A stretch of 64,000 bases of DNA from NCBI GenBank assembly GCA_964526675.1, contig CAZGLY010000007.1:1-64000 (forward strand), given 5' to 3'. The notes under the pieces were generated by a model that worked only from the letters and a program-made list of their open reading frames with translations, was not told the origin of the DNA and searched no databases. The stretch is from CAZADA01 sp964526675. GTDB taxonomy: Bacteria; Pseudomonadota; Alphaproteobacteria; Caulobacterales; Maricaulaceae. The position numbers and the translations under genes were made by a program. This document shows, piece by piece, positions 17,204 through 25,853 of the stretch; position 1 is the stretch's first letter, and the number at the start of each line of letters is the position of its first letter.

Positions 17204-17989
17204 ATGTCCACAGATCGCAAATCCGCCATCGTCACAGGATCCACGAGCGGCATCGGCCTTGGCGTGGCCACCGCGTTGGCCGCGGCGGGCTACGACATCG
17301 TGATCAACGGATTCGGGGACGCAGGCGCGATTGAGGCCGAACGCGCCGGGCTGGAGCGCGATCACGGCGTCCGAGCGGTCTACTCCGGGGCCGACTTGAC
17401 GAAGCTCGATCAAATCGAAGGGCTGGTCACCCAGGCGAAGGAGGCGTTCGGCCGCGTGGACGTGCTCGTGAACAACGCCGGCGTCCAGCATGTCGCGCCC
17501 CTTGAGGACTTTCCGCCCGAGAAGTGGGACTTCATCATCGGGCTCAACCTCTCCGCAGCGTTCCACCTGTCGCGGCTGGTGTTCGCGGACATGAAGACCC
17601 AAGGGTATGGCCGGATCATCAACATCGCCTCGGCCCACGGTTTGGTGGCCTCGCCCTTCAAAGCGGCCTATGTCGCCGCCAAGCACGGGGTTTTGGGGTT
17701 GACCAAGGTCATCGCGCTCGAAGGCGCCACCGCCGGCGTGACGGCCAACGCGATCTGTCCCGGCTATGTGTTGACCCCTCTGGTGGAGAAGCAAATCCCT
17801 GACACCGCCAAGGCGCGCGGCATCACCGAAGAAGAGGTGAAACGCGACGTGCTGTTGGCGGCTCAGCCGACGAAGGAATTTGTCACCGTCGAGCAGATCG
17901 GCGCGTTGGCGGTGTTTTTGGCGTCGCCGGCCGGGGCTCAAGTGAACGGCGCGGCGTTGCCGATGGACGGCGGCTGGACGGCTCAATAG
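17204..17989 (+). CDS. bdhA: D-3-hydroxybutyrate dehydrogenase
   Basis: This NAD-dependent short-chain dehydrogenase interconverts 3-hydroxybutyrate and acetoacetate, normally in polyhydroxybutyrate turnover. The 261-residue protein shows the nucleotide-binding TGSTSGIGLG, the NNAG motif, the catalytic serine in NIASAHG and the YVAAKHG pair of Tyr and Lys. It also has the BdhA-type CPGYVLTPLVEKQI and a PMDGGWTAQ end. The ATG at 17204 is preceded by GAGGAG. A patatin-like hydrolase follows 63 bases downstream on the same strand, consistent with a shared role in storage-polymer or lipid turnover (inferred). Confidence 0.93.
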   Translation: MSTDRKSAIVTGSTSGIGLGVATALAAAGYDIVINGFGDAGAIEAERAGLERDHGVRAVYSGADLTKLDQIEGLVTQAKEAFGRVDVLVNNAGVQHVAPLEDFPPEKWDFIIGLNLSAAFHLSRLVFADMKTQGYGRIINIASAHGLVASPFKAAYVAAKHGVLGLTKVIALEGATAGVTANAICPGYVLTPLVEKQIPDTAKARGITEEEVKRDVLLAAQPTKEFVTVEQIGALAVFLASPAGAQVNGAALPMDGGWTAQ

Positions 17990-18052
17990 ACCGGAAGGGC
18001 GCGCGCGCCATAAGGTGGCGGCGCTCACTTCTCCCGCCCGCAAGGACCGTCC

Positions 18053-19261
18053 ATGACCCAGGCCCGTCAGGATGCCGGGGGCTCGCCCTCTGAGCCGGCC
18101 TCCGACTCCGCCCCCACCACGGGTTCGGAGGCGTCGTGCAACGCCCCCGATCCTGAGGCCTCGCCCCGACAGCGCTCGCGCCCAACACCGGTGAAGCCGA
18201 TCAACCTCGCCCTCCAGGGCGGCGGAGCCCATGGCGCGTTTTCATGGGGCGTGCTCGATCGCCTTTTGGAGGACGAGCGCATCGCCATCGACTCCGTCTC
18301 CGGAGCCAGCGCGGGCGCCATGAACGCCGTCGTGCTGGCTGAGGGTCTCGCGGGCGGCGGACCGGAGCACGCCCGCGCGACGCTGCGCCGCTTCTGGACG
18401 TCCATCGGCGACGCCGCGCGCACCAGCCCGCTGCAACGGGCGCCCTGGGAGCAATGGTCCGGCGGATGGAGCCTGGACAATTCCCCCGCGTTTCTCTGGC
18501 TCGATCTGATCTCGCGCGTGGCCAGCCCCTACGATCTCAACCCCTTCGACTACAATCCCTTGCGCGATGTCTTGGAAAAACTGGTGGACTTTGACGCCGT
18601 CCGGGCTTGCAACTGCATCAAAGTGTTCATTTCCGCCACAAACGTCGAGACCGGCCGCGCGAAAGTGTTCTCTCACGACGAACTCACCGTCGATCATGTC
18701 CTGGCGTCGGCCTCGTTGCCGCTCCTCTACAAAGCGGTCTGGATTGATGGATCGCCGTACTGGGACGGCGGCTATATGGGCAACCCGCCCTTATGGCCGA
18801 TCTTCGACAACGCGCAGAGCGACGACGTGGTGATCGTGCAGATCAACCCGTTTCACCGATCAGGCGCGCCGCGGACCGCGCGCGACATCGTCAATCGCCT
18901 CAACGAGATCACCTTCAACGCGTCGCTGTTGCGCGAGCTTCGCACCGTCGACTTTGTGACCCGCCTGATGGACGCCGGCCGCCTGGAGGGTACGGGCTAC
19001 CGTCGTGTGTTGATGCACCTCATTGAGGATGAAGAATTCATCGAGACGCTGGGAGCCTCCTCGAAACTCAACGCCGAGAGCGCCTTCCTGGATGCGCTGT
19101 TCGCTCGCGGACGCGAGGCCGCGGATCGGTGGCTCGCCGCCCACTTCGACGCCATCGGCGACCGGTCGTCGCTGGACATCGCCTCACTCTTCAAAGGCGA
19201 TCAGGACGCTCTCGACGGGGAGCGGATCACCCGACCGGCGCGGTTTCAGTCGGAGTCGTAA
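18053..19261 (+). CDS. Patatin-like hydrolase/phospholipase
   Basis: Patatin-family enzymes are serine hydrolases with a Ser-Asp dyad acting on phospholipids or other acyl esters. The 402-residue protein shows the oxyanion motif LQGGGAHGAFSWG, the nucleophile elbow SGASAGAMNA (GXSXG) and the catalytic aspartate in WDGGYMGNPPL. About 45 N-terminal residues are Ser/Pro/Ala-rich and look disordered. No signal peptide is evident, so a cytoplasmic or granule-surface location is likely. It follows bdhA by 63 bases. Substrate is unknown; a role in polyhydroxybutyrate metabolism is inferred from context only. Confidence 0.88.
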   Translation: MTQARQDAGGSPSEPASDSAPTTGSEASCNAPDPEASPRQRSRPTPVKPINLALQGGGAHGAFSWGVLDRLLEDERIAIDSVSGASAGAMNAVVLAEGLAGGGPEHARATLRRFWTSIGDAARTSPLQRAPWEQWSGGWSLDNSPAFLWLDLISRVASPYDLNPFDYNPLRDVLEKLVDFDAVRACNCIKVFISATNVETGRAKVFSHDELTVDHVLASASLPLLYKAVWIDGSPYWDGGYMGNPPLWPIFDNAQSDDVVIVQINPFHRSGAPRTARDIVNRLNEITFNASLLRELRTVDFVTRLMDAGRLEGTGYRRVLMHLIEDEEFIETLGASSKLNAESAFLDALFARGREAADRWLAAHFDAIGDRSSLDIASLFKGDQDALDGERITRPARFQSES

Positions 19262-19350
19262 CGCAACCGCGCGCCCCAACCGGGCAAAGCCGCAGCCGTG
19301 ACGCCGCAGAACACGACGTCACGGCCACAGCGTCCTTACGCGCTCTTTGA

Positions 19351-22300
19351 TCAGAGCGGCGGGATCGGCGCCCCCGGCGTCCACGGCGCGCCCGCGGCGG
19401 TCAGGGCTTGCTCCAGCTCCGGAAGCGTTTCTGACAACAAGGTGTTCAACCGGTCACGGATCCCCGCGAACTCCTCTTCCGCGTAGCCCAGTTGCTCCTC
19501 ATGGCTCGGCGTCGGACCGTAGGTCGCAAGGAGGGTTCCGAATTGGGCGAAACCCAACCGGTCCACCACCGTCGCCGGACGCGCGCCCATCACTTGCGCC
19601 GAGGCGTTGCCGCTGAGCGCTTCCGCGATTTCATACGCTTCCGTCCGCGCGGCCTGCCATTGGTCGTCAAGCTCCGCGGGCGCCGTTTGGGAGCGCGCCA
19701 ACGCCGTGCGCAAGTGCTCGAGACGCGGCTCAAGCTCGCCCAGCGTCGCTTGGGCGGCGCTGACGCTGCGCTCCAAACGGGCCGTGCGCTCCCAGAACGC
19801 GACCACCGCCTCAGGCTCCGCCCCCGGCAACGCGCCCGAGCGCAGCCGCTCGACCGCGAACGTCTCCGGGCCGGCCAGCACCGTCGTCTCGCCGCGAACA
19901 CGCTGAGACAACGTCACCGAGTACGTGCCCGGCGCCGCCATGTGCCCCGTGACTTCGTCATCCGGATAGGACGGCTCGGCCGTGACAGGAACAACCGCCG
20001 GCACCCGCAGATCCCAGGCGACACGATGGAAGCCCTTCGTGATCGGTCCCGTGAGCCGGCGCACCACCGCGCCCTCGGCGTCTTGGATCGTCAACACAAT
20101 CTCGGGCGGCGTTTCGCGGCGTTCGGCCTCCACGGCGTCAAAGCCCGGGAACGGCGTGTCGTCGCCGGCTTCCGCCAACGGCTTCTCGGCCTCCTGACGG
20201 ATCTCCTCCAAGGTCTGGAGGTTCTCTTTCAGGTAGTAGGTGATGACCGCGCCAAAGGGCGGGTTTTCGGCGCGGAAGAAGCCGTGGCCCTGCGAGCCGC
20301 CCGCGTTAAAGCTGAGCGGGTGCTCTTCCATGTACCACCAGGCGCGCCGCGCCGGGAACAGAAGCGCGTCTTGCTCCAGCGCCTCCTCGGTGACGGTGCG
20401 CAAGGGCGTGTAGTCGTCGAGGACGTAGATGCCGCGGCCGAAGCTCCCGGCCACCAAGTCGTTCTCGCGCCGCTGGATCACCACATCGCGGAAGGAGATC
20501 GTGGGCGCCCCGCCCGTCAGCTCCACCCAGCGCGTTCCGCCGTCCACCGTGAAGAACGCCCCGAACTCCGTGCCGATGAACATGAGATTGGCGTTCTCAT
20601 GATCCTGCACGATGCGCCACACCAGGTGATCATCGGGAATGTCGCCGGCGATGGACGTCCAGGTCACGCCGCCGTCGACGGTCTTCAGGAGGTACGGCGC
20701 GAAGTCGCCCTCCTTGTGGTTGTCAAGCGCGACATAGAACGTCTGGTCGTCGAAGAGATCGGCCTTCAGGTCATTCACAAACGCCCGCGGCGGCACGCCC
20801 GGCAGGCTCGACACTTCCGTGCGGGTCCACGTGTCCCCGCCGTCGCGGGTCATCTGGATCAACCCGTCATCCGTGCCGATCGCCAACACCGCCTCGTTGA
20901 CCGGCGACTCCGCGATCTGGGTAATCGTGTTGAACTCCGACATGGCGTAGACGTCCCAGCCCGCGTCCCAAGACCATTGCCGGCCCATGAGCGGCAGCAG
21001 CATCCGATCTTCGTTGCGGGTCAGATCGTCCGACAGCGCGCGCCAGGTGTCGCCGCGGTCGTCGGACCGCCACAGGCGCTGAGACGCGTGATAGATCCGC
21101 GCCGGGTCGTGCGCGCTGACGAGGATCGGCGCATCCCAATTGAACCGCTCAGCGGGGTCGCCGGGTTGAGGCTGCGGCTGGATGTAGACGATCTCGCCGG
21201 TCGTGCGGTCGAAACGCGCCAGATTGCCTTGCTGCCACTGGCTGTAGGCGATGTTGGGGTTGCCCGGCTCGACCGCGGGTTGATGGCCGTCGCCGAAGAG
21301 CGTGATCTCCCAGTCCGAATTGCGAATGCCGTGGCGGTTCAACGTCCGCGACGGGCCCATCTGCGTGTTGTTGTCCTGGGTGCCGCCGTAGATGGAATAA
21401 AACGGTTCGGAATCATCAGCCGCGACTTTGTAAAACTGAGTCAGCGGCAGATTGCCGATAAAACGCCAGCTCTGTTCGCCGTCATAGCTCTCATAAATGC
21501 CGCCATCGCAGCCGAACAAGACATAGTCCGGATCATCCGGGCGGAACGCGATGGCGTGATCATCCACGTGCTTGAACTCGTTGTTCAAGTCGCGCCACGT
21601 CTTGCCGCCATCGTCAGACACTTGCGTGGTGTTGCTGACCAGATAAAGCCGCTCAAAGTGGTGTGGGCTGGCGTAGAGCTCTTGATAATAGTGCGGGCCA
21701 GTGCCGCCGCCGACGGCGTCGCCCATCTCTGTCCAGCTGGCGCCGCGATCATCGGAGCGCCACACGCCGCCGGTGCGTCGATTGCGTTCAATCGCAGCGT
21801 AAACGATGTCCGGATTCTGCGGCGACAGAGCCAAACCGATCTTGCCCAGATTGCCGTCCGGCAGCCCCTGCTCCAGCTTCGCCCACGTCTCGCCGCCATC
21901 GTCGGAGCGGTAGATCGCCGTCTCGGGCCCGCCGCCGATATAGGCCGCGACGGTGCGGTGATGCTGCCACGTCGCGGCGTACAGGCGATCGGGGTCGCGG
22001 GGGTCCATCACGACGTCGGTGACGCCTGTCCACTCGCCATCGGACAGGACGTTGCGCCACGTTTCGCCGCCGTCGGTGGTCTTGAACAAACCGCGCTCGC
22101 CGCCGGGCGACCAGAGCGGGCCCTGCGACGCCACCCAAAGCGTGTCGGGATCCTCCGGGTGGATCACAATCTCGGAGATGTGCTGGCTGTCTTCGAGGCC
22201 ACGCTTCTCCCAGGTCTCGCCGCCATTGTCGGAGACGTAGAGCCCGTCGCCCCAGCTGACGTGACGCCCGCCGACGTTTTCGCCAGTGCCGACCCACACC

Positions 22301-22626
22301 ACCTCGGGATTGGCGTGATCCAGCGCGATCGCGCCGATGGAGTAAACCGACTGGCCGTCGAACAGCGGCGTCCACGTCGTGCCCGCGTTCTCCGTCTTCC
22401 AGACGCCGCCAGACCCCACGCCGACATACCAGGTCGCGGGATCGTCGGGGTGAATGTCGATGTCGGCGATGCGCCCGGCCATCAAGGCGGGCCCGACATT
22501 GCGCAGCTCAAAGGCCGCGAAGGTTCCGCTGGAGAACGGGCCTTCATCCTCAGCGGCCTCTTGCGCGTCCGCGCAGCCGGTTTGAACCAAAGCGGCCGCG
22601 ATTGCGGCGATGGCGACGCCCCTCAT
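19351..22626 (-). CDS. Large exported beta-propeller lipoprotein of the VPS10/sortilin-BNR glycosyl-hydrolase-like family
   Basis: The 1091-residue protein begins with a lipoprotein signal ending LVQTGC. Many BNR/Asp-box repeats follow (S/T-x-D-G-G-x-T-W), for example ENAGTTW, SDNGGETW, TDGGETW, SDDGGETW, SDDRGASW, SDDGGKTW, SDDRGDTW, TRDGGDTW and VDGGVTW, spread from about residue 80 to 710. These form one or two beta-propellers of the VPS10-like type often labelled 'glycosyl hydrolase' in databases. The C-terminal third has beta-rich and helical segments without a clear enzymatic motif. Catalytic activity cannot be asserted, and Asp-box repeats are structural. It is convergent with the patatin gene and likely sits in the periplasm or outer membrane. 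Confidence 0.85.
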   Translation of the reverse strand: MRGVAIAAIAAALVQTGCADAQEAAEDEGPFSSGTFAAFELRNVGPALMAGRIADIDIHPDDPATWYVGVGSGGVWKTENAGTTWTPLFDGQSVYSIGAIALDHANPEVVWVGTGENVGGRHVSWGDGLYVSDNGGETWEKRGLEDSQHISEIVIHPEDPDTLWVASQGPLWSPGGERGLFKTTDGGETWRNVLSDGEWTGVTDVVMDPRDPDRLYAATWQHHRTVAAYIGGGPETAIYRSDDGGETWAKLEQGLPDGNLGKIGLALSPQNPDIVYAAIERNRRTGGVWRSDDRGASWTEMGDAVGGGTGPHYYQELYASPHHFERLYLVSNTTQVSDDGGKTWRDLNNEFKHVDDHAIAFRPDDPDYVLFGCDGGIYESYDGEQSWRFIGNLPLTQFYKVAADDSEPFYSIYGGTQDNNTQMGPSRTLNRHGIRNSDWEITLFGDGHQPAVEPGNPNIAYSQWQQGNLARFDRTTGEIVYIQPQPQPGDPAERFNWDAPILVSAHDPARIYHASQRLWRSDDRGDTWRALSDDLTRNEDRMLLPLMGRQWSWDAGWDVYAMSEFNTITQIAESPVNEAVLAIGTDDGLIQMTRDGGDTWTRTEVSSLPGVPPRAFVNDLKADLFDDQTFYVALDNHKEGDFAPYLLKTVDGGVTWTSIAGDIPDDHLVWRIVQDHENANLMFIGTEFGAFFTVDGGTRWVELTGGAPTISFRDVVIQRRENDLVAGSFGRGIYVLDDYTPLRTVTEEALEQDALLFPARRAWWYMEEHPLSFNAGGSQGHGFFRAENPPFGAVITYYLKENLQTLEEIRQEAEKPLAEAGDDTPFPGFDAVEAERRETPPEIVLTIQDAEGAVVRRLTGPITKGFHRVAWDLRVPAVVPVTAEPSYPDDEVTGHMAAPGTYSVTLSQRVRGETTVLAGPETFAVERLRSGALPGAEPEAVVAFWERTARLERSVSAAQATLGELEPRLEHLRTALARSQTAPAELDDQWQAARTEAYEIAEALSGNASAQVMGARPATVVDRLGFAQFGTLLATYGPTPSHEEQLGYAEEEFAGIRDRLNTLLSETLPELEQALTAAGAPWTPGAPIPPL

Positions 22627-22841
22627 GCCCGTTCCCCTTTGTGCTTCGCGCGCGGTGGATCACCTGCGCGCAACCCAGCCCGTCTCAGCAGACCGCCTGG
22701 CGGCGCCCCGTGATGGCGGCGTGGGAGCTTAGCGCGCGGATTTCGCCGACATCAAGCGGCGCCGCCCATGCGACGTTGTGCGCCGAGCGGGCCTGACGGC
22801 CGGCGTTGACCCGTCATCCCACGCCCGGCAGCGTGTCGCCC

Positions 22842-23435
22842 ATGGCTCTCCAACGCTTCGTGCGCGTCGCCCACCGGTGGGTATCTCTCGCCGCAGCGCC
22901 GGTTCTGCTCATCATGATCGGCGCGGGCGTGCTGTTGATGGTGAAGAAAGACGTCGGATGGATCCAGCCGCCCACCGCGCGCGGCGCGCCGATCGCCGCG
23001 GCGCCGGACACCTCGCTGCAGACCTTGTTCGCCGCCGCCCAGAGCGTTCCGCACGCGGGCGTGGAGAGCTGGGCGGACGTGGCGCGGTTCGACATCAAAC
23101 CCGACAAAGGCGTCGCGAAAATCGTCTCGAAGACGGCCTGGGAAGTGCAAGTCGACATCTCCACGGGAGAGGTGCTGGCGATCGCTTATCGGCGCTCTGA
23201 TCTGATCGAATCCATCCACGACGGCTCCTTCTTCGCGCCCTGGACAAAGCGTTATCTGTTTCTGCCCGCGGGCGTCGGGTTGTTTATCCTCTGGCTGTCG
23301 GGCTTGTACTTGTTTGCGCTGCCCCACGTGAAGAAGGCGCTGACCCGTCGGCGCCGCGCCCGCCAGGCCTCCTCGGTCCTTGACGCGCCGCAGACCGCGG
23401 CGACGGCATCGCGCGTCGACGCCCTCGCCCCGTGA
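22842..23435 (+). CDS. PepSY-domain membrane protein
   Basis: The 197-residue protein has an N-terminal transmembrane segment introduced by HRWVSLAAAPVLLIMIGAGVL. A periplasmic PepSY-like domain follows (residues about 45-130, ending VDISTGEVLAIAYRRSDL). A second helix (FLPAGVGLFILWLSGLYLFA) and a basic cytoplasmic tail close it. This matches the PepSY-associated transmembrane family often found near iron-uptake or receptor genes. The ATG at 22842 is preferred to an upstream in-frame TTG. It is divergent from the BNR lipoprotein. Function is unknown. Confidence 0.75.
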   Translation: MALQRFVRVAHRWVSLAAAPVLLIMIGAGVLLMVKKDVGWIQPPTARGAPIAAAPDTSLQTLFAAAQSVPHAGVESWADVARFDIKPDKGVAKIVSKTAWEVQVDISTGEVLAIAYRRSDLIESIHDGSFFAPWTKRYLFLPAGVGLFILWLSGLYLFALPHVKKALTRRRRARQASSVLDAPQTAATASRVDALAP

Positions 23436-23546
23436 GCGCCGCCGGCCCGAGCGGCCGCGGCGTCGCTGTCGTTGGTTGTCCTCCTTGCTTGCCGCCGTGG
23501 TAAAACAGCGGTACCTCAGCAACGTGTCGCAAGAAGGGGATCGGGG

Positions 23547-25025
23547 ATGCTGCGCAAGCTGGCGATGTTGTTCTTTGGGCTGATCTTGACCAGTTGCGTG
23601 TCCGCCCAGGTTTGGCGGTTTGAAGGCGGCGGCGACGATGAATACGAGGTGATGTGGGACTGGCACGCCCGCAATCAGGAGGAAGCCGACAGCCGCTGCC
23701 CAGTGTTTCACACGGATGTGTCTCGTTGGGGCCAGGTGATCGGGTGCCAAAGTCTTGAGACCCTCGACGCCCGTTCCTTTGGCGTCACCACCTTGGTCAA
23801 CCAACACCTTGTGTCCCAAGGATGCGACTCCCTCTGTCGTCGCGACGAGTCCAGCCCGAGCGGCTACAACTGCAGCGACACCGACATCCGCCGGCCGTTC
23901 ACGCGCACCCAGCGCCACTTCTTGTTCCTGGATAAGGAGTCGCGAACGCTGTGGTATGTTCCTGAAAACTATTACTCGGATGGATTGAGTATTCCGGACT
24001 GGCTTGTGCGGCCCCTCGCCTTCCTGGGACAGGGCACGGCCGATCCGAAAACCCTGCCCTCCGCACTGTCCCATGATCGCTACATCTGCCTCTACAACGA
24101 CGCGCGCGCCAACGCCCTCGTCGCCAAACGCACCGTTCAAGAGATGGGCGACGACGAAGTCCGCCGCGGCCTGACGCGCGCGGAATGGCGCGATCGCCGC
24201 CAGCTTCTGTCGGAGGGGTTTCGGCGGAAAGGGTGCGCCAACGACGCTTTCGAAAACGCGTTGCAGGCCACCGGCAACAGCAACTTCTTGACCCGCGCGA
24301 TGCGCACGGCCGTCGGCTGGGCCAATTCGGGGCTGTGGGGGTACTGCCCGCAGTTTCAGTACAACCACGTCGCGGCGCTCGACAATGTGTTGGACGATTT
24401 TGAAGGCGAAGCCGGCGGACAGTCCCGGCGCTTGCGCGACGTCATGCGCGACTGCCACGAGGCGGAACCGGTGGTCCTCTGCCTCAGCGATCGGGACAAT
24501 CTTCGCGATGTCCTGACGGGCTTTGACGCCGCCGAAACCACGCCTGATCTCGCGGCGTGGTTCGACTTAGGGTCACGCGTGTTTTGTTTGGATCACAAGG
24601 CCGCACGGTCGGAACGCGTGGCGGGCTTGGCCGCGTTGGCCGACAATCCGGCCGAACGCCCACGGTTCGAAGCGGAGTGGGCGCTGTTTCGGGCCGACGA
24701 CGTGCGCTGCGCCATTCAAGCCTCGCCCTACGTCCCGGCGGACTTGGCCGCCCCGGCGCCCCAGCCCGGCAGTCCGTTGCGCGCGGGCGATCTGTGGATC
24801 GAAATCGCGCCACGCTTGAACTGCACCTCGCCCGCGTCGGCCTTGGACCTGATCGCGGACGCCGCGACCATGGACGACGCCATGGTTCGGGTGATCACCT
24901 GGAACCGCGCCAACATTGAGGGTCAGCTGACGGCGCGCGCTGAGAAGCAGCAACGCCGCGCGCGCAAGGAAAGCGGCGACGAAAGCACCCGGCGCGAGCG
25001 GTCCTTCCAATGCGTCGCGGCGTAG
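23547..25025 (+). CDS. Uncharacterised lipoprotein with DUF1353-like segment
   Basis: The 492-residue protein starts with a lipoprotein signal, MLRKLAMLFFGLILTSCVSA, with a lipobox ending at Cys17. Residues near 125-185 read YYSDGLSIPDWLVRPL and then LPSALSHDRYICLYND, resembling the DUF1353 pattern DGASIPR...HDYLY. The Arg-for-Pro and Asp/Arg details differ, so this is a distant match. The mature part is Cys-rich (about 15 cysteines), suggesting disulfides in the periplasm. The ATG at 23547 follows AAGGGGATCGGGG. I do not recognise a function. It lies in the same direction as the PepSY gene, 111 bases downstream. Confidence 0.7.
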   Translation: MLRKLAMLFFGLILTSCVSAQVWRFEGGGDDEYEVMWDWHARNQEEADSRCPVFHTDVSRWGQVIGCQSLETLDARSFGVTTLVNQHLVSQGCDSLCRRDESSPSGYNCSDTDIRRPFTRTQRHFLFLDKESRTLWYVPENYYSDGLSIPDWLVRPLAFLGQGTADPKTLPSALSHDRYICLYNDARANALVAKRTVQEMGDDEVRRGLTRAEWRDRRQLLSEGFRRKGCANDAFENALQATGNSNFLTRAMRTAVGWANSGLWGYCPQFQYNHVAALDNVLDDFEGEAGGQSRRLRDVMRDCHEAEPVVLCLSDRDNLRDVLTGFDAAETTPDLAAWFDLGSRVFCLDHKAARSERVAGLAALADNPAERPRFEAEWALFRADDVRCAIQASPYVPADLAAPAPQPGSPLRAGDLWIEIAPRLNCTSPASALDLIADAATMDDAMVRVITWNRANIEGQLTARAEKQQRRARKESGDESTRRERSFQCVAA

Positions 25026-25183
25026 GGGGCGTCGCGGCGTAAGGGGCGCCGCATTGACGCGGCGGTGTTGACACGCACCGCCGACGCGCCGCCCAACGCG
25101 ATCTCAACCCAACAGATACTTCAGGGTTCCAAGAGATGTTGGGACGCCTTGTCGATCGAGGCGCGCGCGAGTAGGGAATCATC

Positions 25184-25834
25184 ATGAAGTTCTTTGCTGA
25201 CACCGCAGACGTCGCGGAGATTCGCGACTTGGCCGCCGCCGGCCTCATCGACGGCGTGACCACCAACCCGTCGCTCATCAAGAAAAGCGGCCGCGACTTC
25301 CGCGACGTGATCGCGGAGATCTGTGACGCCACCGATGGCGACGTCAGCGCGGAAGTGGTCGCGCTCGATGAAGCCGGCATGATCACGCAGGGGCGCGCTC
25401 TGGCGCGCATCGCCGACAATGTGGTCGTCAAGCTGCCCTTGACGCTCGATGGGGTGAAAGCGTGCCGCGCCCTCGCCCAGGACGGCGTGCGCACCAACGT
25501 GACGCTCTGCTTCTCGGCGAACCAAGGGCTCGTCGCGGCGAAGGCCGGCGCGACCTACATCTCGCCCTTCATCGGGCGGCTGGACGACATCCATGTCGAC
25601 GGGATGGAACTCATCCACGAGCTGCGCACGATCTATGACAACTACAACTTCAAAACCGAGATCTTGGCCGCCTCGATCCGCTCGCCCTTGCATGTGAAGC
25701 ATTGCGCGCTCGCGGGCGCGAACGTGGCCACAGCGCCCCCCGCCGTCCTGAGGGGGTTGCTGAATCACCCGCTGACGGACAAGGGCCTCGCCGCCTTTAT
25801 GGCAGACGCCCAGACGGCGGCGATCACCGTCTAA
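25184..25834 (+). CDS. fsa: Fructose-6-phosphate aldolase/transaldolase (TalC/FSA-like)
   Basis: This is a Schiff-base class I aldolase of the small transaldolase family, either transferring dihydroxyacetone in the pentose-phosphate pathway or cleaving fructose-6-phosphate. The 216-residue protein has MKFFADTADVAEI, GVTTNPSLIKKSGR and the Schiff-base lysine in NVVVKLPLT. TNVTLCFSANQGLVAAKAGATYISPFIGRLDD and the C-terminal ILAASIRSP region follow. The size fits the FSA/TalC group rather than 310-residue TalB. Whether it acts as transaldolase or aldolase cannot be read here. It precedes a sugar transporter by 19 bases, so the two probably form an operon. Confidence 0.9.
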   Translation: MKFFADTADVAEIRDLAAAGLIDGVTTNPSLIKKSGRDFRDVIAEICDATDGDVSAEVVALDEAGMITQGRALARIADNVVVKLPLTLDGVKACRALAQDGVRTNVTLCFSANQGLVAAKAGATYISPFIGRLDDIHVDGMELIHELRTIYDNYNFKTEILAASIRSPLHVKHCALAGANVATAPPAVLRGLLNHPLTDKGLAAFMADAQTAAITV

Positions 25835-25853
25835 GCGCGCAACGGAGCAGCCC

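Noticed and set aside
25108..25143. CCCAACA/TGTTGGG inverted repeat upstream of the aldolase gene
   Set aside because: Seven-base arms 22 bases apart could arise by chance and there is no matching site elsewhere.
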